Assembly: GCA_963969595.1 (NCBI GenBank)
Contig: OZ018408.1
Coordinates: 19,527,823-19,591,822 of the forward strand
Direction: 5' to 3'
DNA from: Neckera pumila
Taxonomy: Eukaryota > Streptophyta > Bryopsida > Hypnales > Neckeraceae
Length of the DNA stretch: 64,000 bases
The notes beneath the pieces are model-generated. The model was not told the DNA's origin. It did no database searches and worked only from the letters and a program-made list of their open reading frames with translations. The position numbers and the translations under genes are program-made. The first letter of the stretch is position 1; each line of letters starts with the position of its first letter. Shown here piece after piece: positions 36,896 through 48,375 of the stretch.

Positions 36896-37800
36896 TTATC
36901 ATTGGAGCTTGTGGAGAAGGTGCTGTCATTCATACATGTGCCAGATCTTTGTTTATATCATAGTATATGCAAGAAATGGAATAAGCTCAGTTATAACCTT
37001 GCATTTGCAACAATTCAGGCTCAAAATGGCAAGCATCAAGGAGCTTCCTTCATTGGTGCTTAAATTTAAACTTGGTGCTTACTTGGCTTTGGTGCTTACA
37101 CGGTGGTACACATTCCATGATGACAATAACATCATTGCTTGCCATTGTAATGCTTCTCTCAGTTTGGGAATTGCTACTATGGATGGAAGCTTGTTTGCCA
37201 ATTTTCAAAGACAACAAGGCCTCTATTGCTTTTGATTTTTGTCCATGATCTTTTCGGACATACTATGAAAAGCCTACCAGTTACCAAATGTCATTTGACT
37301 TCCCAAATCCTTTCTTTAGCACATGTGGTTGTGGATAGTATATCCCATCACTTCAAGATTTTTTTTCATAGGTTTTGATTTATACAAATTGCAAATGATG
37401 AATGACCCTTTGATATGTTTTTGCAATTCAATGATGGATAAATGGAAGAGAGCCTCCAATCCCTAAGATCATGGTGTATTTTATAATGTTGTAACTTGTA
37501 AGCATGGATATTTGCCAAGGTCTTCTATATGCTTTGATGGAAAAATGTGATCTATAGATTGCAATCTGTTACAACCTTGTAGAGGATGCATGGAAATGGA
37601 CACATTTCTATCTGAATAAACATGACACACAAAATCCATGTCTAAATGCAATTGCCACTTGTTTGTTTGTGGCTTCATGGAAATCTTCCTCAAAAGTGCG
37701 TGGGAGAGGTCACAAATTTCAAAAGCAAAGGAGATGAACCTCCTACTGAATTGATTTTGGTTCAATAATTCATATGAACTTTGTTCAACTATCACTATAT
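36896..37800 (+). pseudogene. F-box protein pseudogene (F-box/kelch-like)
   Basis: The plus strand reads LELVEKVLSFIHVPDLCLYH then SICKKWNKLSYN, a good match to the F-box, the Skp1-binding motif of SCF ubiquitin ligase subunits in plants. A TAG precedes it and a TAA closes it near 37,063. Further pieces in shifted frames fit the C-terminal part of such proteins: RWYTFHDD, then GIATMDGSLFANF, then IGFDLYKLQMMNDPLICF and MDKWKRASNP. The homology continues weakly to about 37,800. At least three frameshifts or stops separate the pieces, so no full product can be made. It lies against the 3' side of the retroelement that follows. Confidence 0.7.
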
Positions 37801-38000
37801 GTTCAGTCTAAACATACAAGGAATTGAATCCAAAAGTAGACTTCAATTATCTACTTGGTGTAGAAGTTGATGGTGCAAGGAATCTGCAATCAAGGATTTT
37901 GGGATCGAAAGAATTAGTTATTTTTGAGCATCAAGAAGACTTCATGTGTAAGGGCACTCTTGGGCAAGTGGCTTTTAAGAACGTAACACTAGCTGTCCAT

Positions 38001-38120
38001 TTCAATTTAAAAAAAAAATATATGAAGCATGGAATTCCAAAAGACTTCTTTTAATTTTATCTTTAGACTAAGTCTTAGCCTAGGATTTGAAGTCTAGAGA
38101 AACAAACAAACAAACAAACA
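38001..38120 (-). repeat. Terminal direct repeat, 3' copy
   Basis: On the minus strand it starts TGTTTGTTTGTTTGTTTCTC and ends in an A/T-rich tail with TTTAAATTGAA. It follows the end of the reverse transcriptase frame by about 105 bp. Confidence 0.8.
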
Positions 38121-38224
38121 CCCGCCACCACCCTTGGTTATGTTGGCCTATAGTAAGACAGACACAAGTTTCTCCTCTTACTGAGGAGCACACCAGGCTC
38201 TTTACTTTAGAAGATTAGACTTGT

Positions 38225-40183
38225 TTAAAAGCTTAGCATGCCATATTGTTTGTTTAAATTGAAAAGCTTCAAATTGTGGCAGTAGAGACTTACCACATAG
38301 TCTAGTGTAATAGCCAATTGTCTAATGTTGAATTTGACTCCTGGAAATATATTCTCACTTAGAAATTTAGTGATCACATTCCGAACTCGTCTGTCTTGAA
38401 ATCCATTGTGAACCATGGTCTCAATCAATATCCTGATTTCTTTAGTCGCAGCTTCTACCGAGCTGGACATATACAATATTGGAACTGTCTGTGAAACTGC
38501 GATATTATACGATTGCTTGATTGGCCTACTGAATCAAAATATGATGTAGTGTGTATACTTGAAAGGCAGGCCTCTACACTTATCAAATTTGGAAGTGCAG
38601 TATTCACCAAGGTTGGTTTCAGACACTTGAATCTCAAGATTGATGAAACGAGCCACCGTGCCTCTAAGAGGATCACTATCGGCAAATTTTGCAACCTCAG
38701 ACTTGATTTCTAGAACATTCAAGGGGTAAATCCAATAGGGATTATCTTCCGTTCTAGGTTGAGATGGAGAGAGAAACATTTGTGGTGTATTGGAATTGAT
38801 CCAATAGAGATCATCAATGTATCTAAAAGCTGAGGCAAATTTTACCATGATGTCTGTGCGACCCAATCTAGCTAGCCTTTGTATGAGCTTAATTTCATAA
38901 TGCAATAGATAGATATTGCACCATAGGGGGGAACAAGAGAAACCCATGGGAATCCCTAAGCATTGTTTCCACACCTTATCCCCTAAAGCAACATAGCAAT
39001 TTGTCATTAGCCATGTATGGAGTTGGATCATCATTCTTTTTGGAATTAGAAACCACATACCGTATGGTGCATGCATGTAGCCCATATAGCTGTTGCCGTT
39101 TTGCCTTCAGAGTCTACTCGTACCCAAATTTTGAATTCCGCCTTGGGATGTACTATCCTAGCGTGTCTATATCCTAGCTGAATTATGTGGGCAACCACAT
39201 CAATTAAGTTGTCATCTCCCTGCAATAGGATAGACTCATAGCATCTTGTGATATCTGCCACAAGTACATCAACTATTGTGTTTGGCAAGTTGAGTGCTAC
39301 TTCAATTGAAGAATTGACAAGCCAAAACATAGAGGTATGACATTTTAAGAAATTGGCATACCCTACCGTAGTGGCATGGGCCCACTCTTTGACTTGCTCC
39401 AACAATGTCATAGTAGTGATGGTTAGTAGGTGAGCCAAGTTCAAAAAGACCGTTTGAAATGCATTAGTCAACCACCTATATTTCTTCTTATATTGCTTAT
39501 AGGTTGACATAATATAGGATAGTGATTGGAACGGAATCTGGAGATGTGGCATAATCTTGGCAATCTCTAAAGAGAAGTGATCCAATATTGCAGTAGGTAG
39601 TGTCCACACTCCTTTTTCTATGCAAGGCATGAAATCAGAGCTAGATAGCCTTTCTAGTGCAAATAATCTTATATGCTTGATACAAACAAAGTAGGCATTA
39701 TTTGCCGCTTTGTCTAATCCAGAGCAATATAGATGTGATGTGAGCCATTTTATCTCATCAATTACTTTTTCTTATTGTAGCAAATCTGTTCCAGATTGTT
39801 TGAAACCAAACTTATTAGTTTTGGAAGCATGTTTCAAAATTGCTAGACATTTGCTACGTACCCATTCCGTTGCATCATTGATTGGAAAATTTCCATTATG
39901 CAATCCTATAATAAGGCAACACTGTGCAAACGCATCCAAGGCTGTGGCAATACTCACTGCAATGTTTGTGGGCCGTGGCGGTATTTGATTTAATCCCATA
40001 GACAGGGCTTTTCTTAGAGCCGGGTTTTGGATAATTCCAACATCCACAATTCTTATGTGACTTTCTGATTTGGCAAAGCTGGACTTGTCTACCGCTGTTT
40101 GGGGATCCAAAAATGCTAAGAACCTATTTGCTTGTAGACACAAGCAATCATTAGCATCATCCAACAACTACGTAAAGGAGAAT
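38225..40183 (-). pseudogene. Reverse transcriptase, nearly intact but with stops and one frameshift
   Basis: Element-encoded RNA-directed DNA polymerase. In order on the minus strand: FLAFLDPQTAVDKSSF and HIRIVDVGIIQNPALRKAL (N-terminal region), VADITRCYESI with the motif A Asp, QCLGIPMGFSCSPLWCNIYL (motif B), FRYIDDLYWIN (motif C with the YIDD catalytic pair), IYPLNVLEIKSEV and a C-terminal SYNIAVSQTVPILYMSS. The frame is continuous for about 640 residues except for TAG at 40,168-40,170, TAA at 39,772-39,774, a frameshift near 39,080 and TGA at 38,534-38,536. The few lesions mean a recent death or a young copy. No endonuclease domain is seen downstream. Homologues of this RT type seem common in non-seed green lineages, from memory only. 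Confidence 0.75.
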
Positions 40184-40663
40184 TTAAAAAAAAATAAAGG
40201 CTGGTTTAAAATTGATTGGCTAGATTCTCGTGATATCTCCATGCAAATCTGATTTTAGCTATGTTGTCCGCTAGCTATGACTGATCAAAATGGGACAAAC
40301 ATTCAACAAAAATCCCCCGTAAGTTGAGCCATTCTAAGGCTCAACAAGGATAGGTCAATATGATGTAACCAATTGGTGTTCTGCTCTTCATTCTGTGAAC
40401 TATAAAACGGCCGACCTTATCCCTAGACAAATAACGGCCTCCATCTGTAATCAACATTACCACTTCCTTGAATACATGAACGCATCTAGCTAGGCTTCAT
40501 CATCAAAGCTGAGAATACGTCCTTTAAGGAGTGACTTTGGGACCTCTATAATACTAACGTTATGCAACTGCTGTCCCTGCCTTTGCGAGCTGCTAGGCAT
40601 GTTCTCTGATCTGGTGTCACTGAAAACTTGGAATCAATCTGTATGTGGAGTAGTAGGAAAATA

Positions 40664-42011
40664 CTAAAATGATGAGACCAATTGCTGCTCTGGCGAGTTG
40701 TACCTCTTGTTGAAATTTGGGCTATTTCGACCACCTCCACGCCCTGTGCCCGGGTTCCCACATCCTCTCCCTATCGGAGTCCCTCTGCCAGCAGGTGCGG
40801 GGGCTGGGGACGTATTAAGGTTGATGCATTGCCTTTTGGGATTGGGAGCACCGCTTGGAAAGGTACTGGGATTTGCGACAGTAAAGGCTACCGGCTTGAG
40901 CATCTTCTCGATTTTGCAAAGCCTTGGTCCGTCTGGGATGTCTGTGAGAGTCTTGCCTGCCGGGTATGCAGCGAATTGCATTGCACCTATGCACATCCAA
41001 CTTTGAGCTTGTACAAAAGTCACCTGGCACTTTACTACCATGCAACCTGCTCCACCCATCCAAATCATGAAAGCAACAAATTTAGCTTTCAATGATGGAA
41101 AAGACTCATTGGAGAAAAATTTGATCAAATGATTGACCATATACCAAATGGTTTGGTCCCACCAAATGAAAGAACCTTGGCATCCACTGTTGTTTTTAGG
41201 ATGACAGACACACCGCAAATATGGTCTGTAGACATTCTACATTTCATGTGCGTGTTTCTCTCTATGGTCAAACGCGGTGGGGACATCCACTTTGCAATGC
41301 AATTTGACATTAGGTACCGTTGGAATGATCATACGTGTACAAAGGAAACGCGTTGATCAAACCCTGCCCATTGGCAACAAATTGCTTGCTTTGCAAAGCA
41401 AAGTCCTTGCACTAGTCCATCTTTGCAAGCGAGAGGCCACCCCAAAATTTGCTAAGTAGCTTGCCTAATTGGGGCCAATGAATTAATGTTACCGATGCTC
41501 CAGACACGATGGTCCTTTGCAACAACAAGGTCTCAACCACTCTCTGTGGGATAAATGGTACACAAAGTTGCTTCCCGGATCCGACCAATGAAGCTTGCTC
41601 TTTCTCCAACTGGGTGGTGGCAATGGATTCCTGAAAGTCCTCCAGGGCAGCTCAATGGGCTTCATCAATATTGAGGTTGGTCAAAAATGGATGGCTCAGA
41701 ATACCTGGTTCCGCCAGTTCGATGTGCGGTTCTGGGACCACGTCCACCGCCTGGTCATTCGCGTGTCTGATTGCCACTTCGACCACAACAATGTTTTGCT
41801 TGGCCGTTTCCATTTCCACTTCATCATTGTTCATAATATCATTCATGCAACTGCGGAGCTCTTGCAACCGTGCTTTAGCTTTTTCTAAATCAGTATTGGC
41901 TACTTTGAACACTCTCATCCAGTGAAATAGATTCAAAACTGTCAGCAATAAAAGAGGTGTCTCACCATCTTCCCCAGCACTTTCTACGGCTGCTAGGTCC
42001 GTCGTTTGCAC
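40664..42011 (-). pseudogene. ORF1 of the retroelement, RGG-tailed, broken
   Basis: Upstream of the reverse transcriptase on the same strand. The N-terminal part (42,011-41,652) is helical and acidic with a coiled-coil-like run (NTDLEKAKARLQELRSCMND). A middle section follows in a shifted frame (LLSKFWGGLSLAKMD, then QFVANGQGLINAFPLY) with a TAG between. The last section (41,218-40,664) contains NHLIKFFSNESFPSLKAKF, several Cys residues and a Gly/Arg tail APAGRGTPIGRGCG then GTGRGGGRN, typical of RNA-binding. A role as nucleic-acid chaperone is inferred from position and composition; I do not recognise the family. Confidence 0.5.
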
Positions 42012-43538
42012 GAAATCATGCAGCTCCTACGGACTGACAGCCGACAAAATCACTTGAACTTTGGGGATGGGAGCAAGTAACGGGGCTTTATATCCCAAGC
42101 TGATCAGATCGGGTTCCCAGGCTTGCGCCCCTTTAGGCACCTGAACTCAAGCCAAGTTACATCAGAAGTGATTGAAAAAATTAAACAATGAATCATAACA
42201 ATGAGAGAACCTCACCAACCCTCAATGGATCGATGGAAAAACAATATTTTTTTGGGACATCTCTAAATCTTCAAGGCACCACCATGATTCCTCTTTGATT
42301 TTTCTATACTTTTTTCTGAACTTGGAAACTTAATGCACAACATCCACTTTGTGTGATGCAATCAGTGGTAAAACTCGAGTACAGTGGTAAAGCTTCTAAG
42401 ATAAACAAGATCAGCTTTGCATTAGGGGCAGTAAGGTGCCTTGGAGCATGTTAACTCCCCTGCAATTTACAAGCCTCTTAATTGACAAGCAAATAGATAG
42501 ATCACATCACATGTCTAAGTTCACAACTATTTGCACATATCCATCACTATGTTATTCAATCGTAAGTCCAATACCAAATCTTGCATACATTACACAGCTA
42601 AGTTGCAACAATATCAATAATATTACAATCACTAGAGTAATGGAATCCAGAGAGTTCTATGCTAGAGATATCAAGCTTGATATAGACCAAGCTTTTGACA
42701 AATCAAATAAACATCATTTCTTTACAGTCTCCTAAAATTAAACATAAGTTTAAGGTAAAAAGCAACTTCACATCATGCCAAACTTTTTGAATGTTTTCAA
42801 GAAGCCATGGACCTCACCTGTGCCCATCTCAACAACCAAACAAGTCAATGTGAGGTTAGTAAAGTACATTAGGTGTCTTCAGCCCATAGCACACGTTATA
42901 GATGTCACTAGAATACACTCAAAAATACTCATGCAAACCAAAACATAAGGCTAAAACTATAGCTGAACCTGAAAACTAGTTGAGCATTGCGCCTTGCTTT
43001 GTGAGGGATCCATTGCAATTTGAAAGTTACCACCGGCAAACTCAAAATCACTTTGCTACTATTGTATGCAAGTTGGCTACTGGAAATGCTCAAAGCTCTA
43101 CAGCCTGCGGAAAACAAGGTCAAATTGGAGAGAAGATAGGCACCAGAGCTCCACAGCTTCATTTTAACTCGTCCTGTTCAATCATCAGGGCAAGGCCGTG
43201 ATTTGTCAGAGCTAGCATGTAGCCTGGTGCAGTCTCTAGCTGTTCCACCAAATTTCATTAAATAGCAGCCCTTCTACTAAGCCAATGCTAATTAAAATGA
43301 GCCAATAAATTAACTAAAGGTGCTCCAAGCACTAGGGCTATAATTCCAAAGCCAGCCAAATCTAAGGAGCTAGTTAAACATGTGATATGACCAAGGTGGT
43401 AGTTAGCTAGTCCAAATCAAATGTACTTTATGCATAAAGTACATTTTTCATTTCTTGCAACTTGTTTTAAATCCCTTTCAAATCACAAAGCTAATAGATA
43501 TTTGCATATCTAAAGTGCAATTTGGTCACAATTTCAAT
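42012..43538 (-). other. Leader region of the retroelement
   Basis: 1.5 kb between the 5' terminal repeat and ORF1. Only short frames occur. It would be the untranslated 5' part of the element transcript; any internal promoter is not identifiable by eye. Confidence 0.4.
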
Positions 43539-43658
43539 TTCAATTTAAAAAAATAATATATGAAGCATAGAATCCCAAAAGACTTCTTTTAATTTTATCT
43601 TTAGACTAAGTCTTAGCCTAGAATTTGAAGTCTAGAGAAACAAACAAACAAACAAACA
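43539..43658 (-). repeat. Terminal direct repeat, 5' copy
   Basis: Same length and orientation as the 3' copy, about 97% identical. It shares the TGTTTGTTTGTTTG start on the minus strand. No obvious target duplication is visible next to the two outer ends. Confidence 0.8.
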
Positions 43659-46600
43659 TAAGGTATTGATGGGACATACAGTCATACACCACAAATGTTA
43701 TAACCAAAAAAACACCCATCCAAAGCCAAGGGACAAAAAAAGAGACAAGTATTTTTTTGCAACCACCTATCGTAGCATCAAAAAATAGAAAACCAAAATT
43801 GCAAAGACTATAAATCCCAATTTTTATGCACTCTTCAAAATCACTAGGAAGTTCCTAATTATGATGGCACATAGAAAAGGATGAACAAAAAAATCATAGT
43901 GCATCCCTCTTTACTTATAAATGTATATTGTGCAGTACAAAAGTAAAAGCAAGAAAGACCTCCAGTTTTGCATAGCGTATTCCATATTATTCACAATATT
44001 CATGATTTTTTTCAGGATTGTTTTAAAATTAGAAAAAAATTAAATTTAAAAAAAATAGATTTAATGATTACTCCTTTAAGCAAAAGGTACCCTAGGAAGG
44101 AAAATCATAGAAAATTTTTTTAAGTAGGAAAACTAGAAAAGTGCAAAATCTCATGAAAATAGATACTTTGATGTTTTCATTTGTAAAAAATAGGGAAAAA
44201 AATTTCAAAGAAAAGAATAATTGGACATTTGAAAAGACTTAAACAAAAAGAGATTTTACCAAAAGAATCATCTTGAAACCGTTTTCAATGTTCAGAATTG
44301 TGCGTGCTAGGAGCCCTATATGCATAAATTTAGAGGACATAAAATATTGTTCTTAAATTTTTATTGGTAGGTACATGCCTCTCTAGTGTAGGTATAGACC
44401 AAATTTTTTAGCTCTAAGTCATTCATTTTGGGTAGTCCCTAGTATTCAAAACCCCTAAACCACAAAGTGTGACAAATTAGCTATTGTAAATTAAAATTAA
44501 AATATAAAATGATTTTTAAAAATTTCTGAAAAATAAGTTTTCTAATAATTTTCTAGTTGTTGATCTTTCAAAAGAAATTCAAGTACTCTAGATTCAATGT
44601 GTAAAAGCTATGGCGGATGACAACTCAAAAACGTCAACTATGACACAAAATAGTATAGGTCTTTCTTACTTTCACTTAAAAGCCTAAACCTAAAATTGAA
44701 TCTGATTCTATATATTCCTTTAAGATCTTGTACAAGTCCAAATTAATGGATTCTAAGTTTTCTTTCGCTATAGCAACTTAACAAGCTCCTTCTCTGTATC
44801 TTGAAGCATTGTTCCAATTAATGTATTCAATATGTGAATACTTTGACAATTTATTTGGTCTTCCTATAGGGCAAAAGAGACAACTTATAGGCTTTGTCAA
44901 GCTAACATTGGAGCTGCGTTTGAAAGCTTTGAACCACTCAATTGATGCTAGGAGCTCTTTTGCAATTTGCTTTGAAATTTGCTTAGATTTTGTTTTGTAA
45001 GACTTGATGATGTGCTTCTCAATCACTTTTGTGCTTAGATCAATGTATTTAACATCTTTTTATGCCATTAGAAAAAAATGGGGCCTAAAAGGATCTATTA
45101 GAATGTTGGTCTAGAGTCTAGTAGTTTGGTCATGAGTCCCTATTCTTTTTCTAATGCCTGTGCCAAGTTGAAAGCTCCCTTCTCCCTTCTCCCTTCTCTC
45201 GAGCTTCACACCTTCTACTTGAATTTTCACTAATTTTTGGTTTTGGATGTTTGGCCAAATATGTTGTTCATGCCTCATGGACAGATGGGCTTGAGAGTGT
45301 TTAGCTTGAGACTTGACCAAACTAGTATTCACAGGTGGACACCGTGATCTAATGTTGACCACTAGTTTATTCTGTGTAATTTGTACTTCAAGATAAGGAA
45401 CCCAATCAAACTAGTTACATGGGCAAGATTGGTTATAAAGTAACTATACCTAAAATTGCACAAATAAGCAATTCAGCATGGTTACCATTATTATATTGAA
45501 TTCTTTTTATGGGGTCTTGTCGGAAGTCAAAAAAGAATTTTAGATTCTCTTAGAATGTATTTTTTGGACCCTCTATGAATAAACTAAGTGTTGAAAATAC
45601 TAAATAGATGTTTCTAAAACCAAACATAAACTCTTTACAGTCAACCCCTAATAACAATTTTATATTAATTGTAAGAAATTGCTATATACCTATTTGTATT
45701 TGCTCCAGATAATATTCTTGGTTTCAAGTTGATAAATTCTTTCATGGGCTTCAATACTTACAAATTGAATTTTTGGCTATGTTTGGCGTATGGGAAATAT
45801 GGCAGAGGTGGTAGGAATTGTATCCAAACCCAGATGTACCAGCTAGTGTTGCTGTAATCGTCTTCAGCGGGGTAAGCATTCTTCATTTCCTTACCATCAA
45901 GTTGATGATCCAGGCATTGGCTTTTAGCAACTCCTCTACATATATTTGAAATGTGCAATGATTAAAAGTCCAGAAAATGCTCAAGAATAGTTTTATGAGA
46001 GAATTAATGTGCGGCTACTTTGCAAAATGTATGTTTGTCTACCAAGTTGGCTACTTACTTGAAAAAAACCCGGATGAAGGTTTACTTCCTCCATTTAAAA
46101 TATGAATCATGTGCCTATAATGTATGTACGACTCCTCCAAGGTTATGCCCTTTGGATGTAGCTAGCAAAAACCATCCTCCTTGGCTGCCGGCAAATTGTG
46201 GGAATGGGAACGTGTGAGGAGATATCGACTTCTTGAAAGATATGAGATGACTGAGGTTTGCACATATTTTTATTCTTTCTTGTTATTCATATAACCTCAC
46301 GTGCACGGATATTCAACTTCTGAGTTTTAGGCAGAGGATTAATTGGTAGAAACCATCGTCCAGTGACATGTTTTTCTCATTATGATTGAGGATCACAAAC
46401 TCCATTGGTGTAGCTTTAGTGGCGGGTGTAGCTTGAACTTTTTTTGGGTGAAATGATGTAGTTCAATTTTGTAGTAAGCAGACCTAATTAGTAGTGCACG
46501 AGTACTATGAAGCTATCATTTTTGCAATACAATGTGCAATATTCAGCTACAATTCTACGCTTGCAGTTGCCTATTATCATCCATTTTGTAATCTGTACTT

Positions 46601-46876
46601 TCATTGAACAAATTACGGGGAAGTTGAGGATCTACTACAACCTCCTTATTCGGACTTGAAATCCGTAACCTCTTACAAGAGCTTTTTAATTTCCATAACG
46701 AGCAAAATTTAGGGCTAAGAAGCTACTTTGCCAAGAAAAGCATCAAGCCATATAGTTGTCGAGGCCAGCAATTCCACAAATTTCCTGAACATAGCATGCA
46801 GCCGCAAGAAATTAGATACAATCTAACCAACATCTAATTTGCAATAAAGCAAACACTAAAACAAAGAACACAAAAA
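43659..46876. other. AT-rich region with weak exon-like traces
   Basis: Minus-strand frames at 44,778-45,026 (Lys-rich, SYKTKSKQISKQIAKELLAS), 45,758-45,958 and about 46,040-46,250 look more protein-like than chance, and two end at donor-like GTAAGT. I cannot match them to a family or join them into a gene. The rest of the stretch shows nothing supportable. Confidence 0.25.
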
Positions 46877-47215
46877 CATTAGAGAAAAATTGAACCCTCT
46901 AGAGGGCTGCTAGAATGTGACAAACCAAGCTATTAAAAGCTTGGTCTGTCACACCAAGCTGGCTGCTCCCCGTAGCAGTTAGCTTTCGCGATTTTTTATT
47001 TTTATTTTTATTTTTAATAATTTTTTTAAGATTAAAAAAAAAAAAAATTTAATAATTTTTTATTCGGAATTGTTGGTTCCTGCGTCATTGCTACTGCAGT
47101 TTCAATAGGGCGGAAATAGGGGAAAAACAAGTTTTTCAGCAAAAAAAAAACAAATTTCAGGGTACCTCAGAGGGCTATGGAGCAGCCCTCCGGAGGCCTG
47201 AAATTTCCTCTAATG
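46877..47215. mobile_element. CATTAG-family MITE, copy 5
   Basis: Left end CATTAGAGAAAAATTGAACC, right end GGCCTGAAATTTCCTCTAATG. The core is a poly(T) then poly(A) tract at 46,990-47,065. An internal inverted repeat (TGACAAACCAAGC and GCTTGGTCTGTCA) sits in the left half. It is the closest relative of the copy at 6.4 kb. Confidence 0.65.
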
Positions 47216-48375
47216 ACAAGATCAGAAAGATGACAACGGATTACTCATGAAGATGAACATGTTAGTTGGAGTAGCGCCAATAGAAGATAATGCCATCGCC
47301 ATTAGTAATGGAGAAGAAAACAAAATACAAAATACAAAACAAATATAAGCAGATGCACAAGCGGATTGAAACTACCTGATTGCAGAGCTAAGGCCTTCCA
47401 CCATACAATGTTCCTGTAGTAGGAGAATTGTTGGTGGGTGTGGAAGTCATTTCAACATTCTGCAGATGTGCACTTTCTTTTGGGAGACTTTCCTATCTAC
47501 TCCTACCCCTCTGATAATCAATGTCGCTAAAGGAGTACTAAGGTCCATCATTGTTGTTGCTATGAGTAGGCATCACCCATCATTGTGTCTATGGAGGTTG
47601 AATTCCCCTCCTTGAGTAAGGAAGTGATCTCAGATGAGGTCCTTATTGTCTTGTGTTAGGGTCATGGTGAGGCTTGAAGTCATGGCACCCAGTTCTCCTC
47701 AATCTCCTGGAGTGTTTGGAAACCTATCCACACATACAATAAGGCATTTGGTGAAAGTGACTTGGCGATAGAACATGCATAGCAATGTTATAACAAATTT
47801 TGTAGTTTCTGAACAATGCAGTGTTAGAGTAGCTTGGGCAGCTTTCCAAAAACGCTTGGGGAGTAATACGATAATCAATTCAATGTTTGCTTCGTGAATT
47901 ATTATAGATGGCCATGTAAATTCCAGCGTAGGCTAAGGAATGTGAAACAGCTTTTGTGAGGAGGAAATGACACCTACACTGCGTAATGCTGGCATAGTAC
48001 TTCTTATTCAACCTCTAGAAGAACGTGCTAAAACATGGCGTGTTGTTTCCTACTATTCCAGTGCAATGCTGTTTCACATTCCTATAACTTGGACGGAGTT
48101 TAGATTCAACCAGCTCCTGAGCGTATAACGCATATACTAGATAGCAGCAATTGATCAATGGTTGCTCTAAACCCTATACCACCGTTAAAAAGAAAAAAAA
48201 AAAAGACCTATCATGTCTACTCTTGCTTGTGCTGACCTATGAACTGACAAGCTTTCAAAGTGGATTTATATACTATATATCAATTTATATCATATTATAT
48301 AGTTTTATTGATAATATGGACCATATTTAATTCTTTTTTTATTATATTACATGGTTAAAAAATATACGTATTCAG
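47216..48375. other. Sequence without a supported gene
   Basis: Moderate composition around 47,400-48,150, then AT-rich. A weak echo (GAATGTGAAACAGCTTTTG near 47,940; TGTTTCACATTCC near 48,070) may be a small inverted repeat. No frame is credible. Confidence 0.3.

Larger units (their letters stand above)
38001..43658 (-). mobile_element. Retroelement with 120-bp terminal direct repeats, RGG-type ORF1 and reverse transcriptase
   Basis: Two direct repeats, 38,001-38,120 and 43,539-43,658, differ at only about four positions. Between them, all on the minus strand, lie a 1.5-kb leader, an ORF1 relic (42,011-40,664) and a reverse transcriptase (40,183-38,225). The repeats are too short for ordinary LTRs and lack TG...CA ends, and I found neither protease, RNase H nor integrase motifs. 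Direct terminal repeats plus an IPMG/YIDD reverse transcriptase resemble Penelope-like elements, but no GIY-YIG endonuclease is visible, so the class is left open. Confidence 0.6.

Noticed and set aside
37481..37795. Minus-strand 104-residue frame
   Set aside because: It is the complement of the F-box pseudogene tail, which explains the sequence better.
40682..41095. Plus-strand frames of 102 and 137 residues
   Set aside because: They are antisense to ORF1 of the retroelement, whose RGG tail gives open antisense frames.
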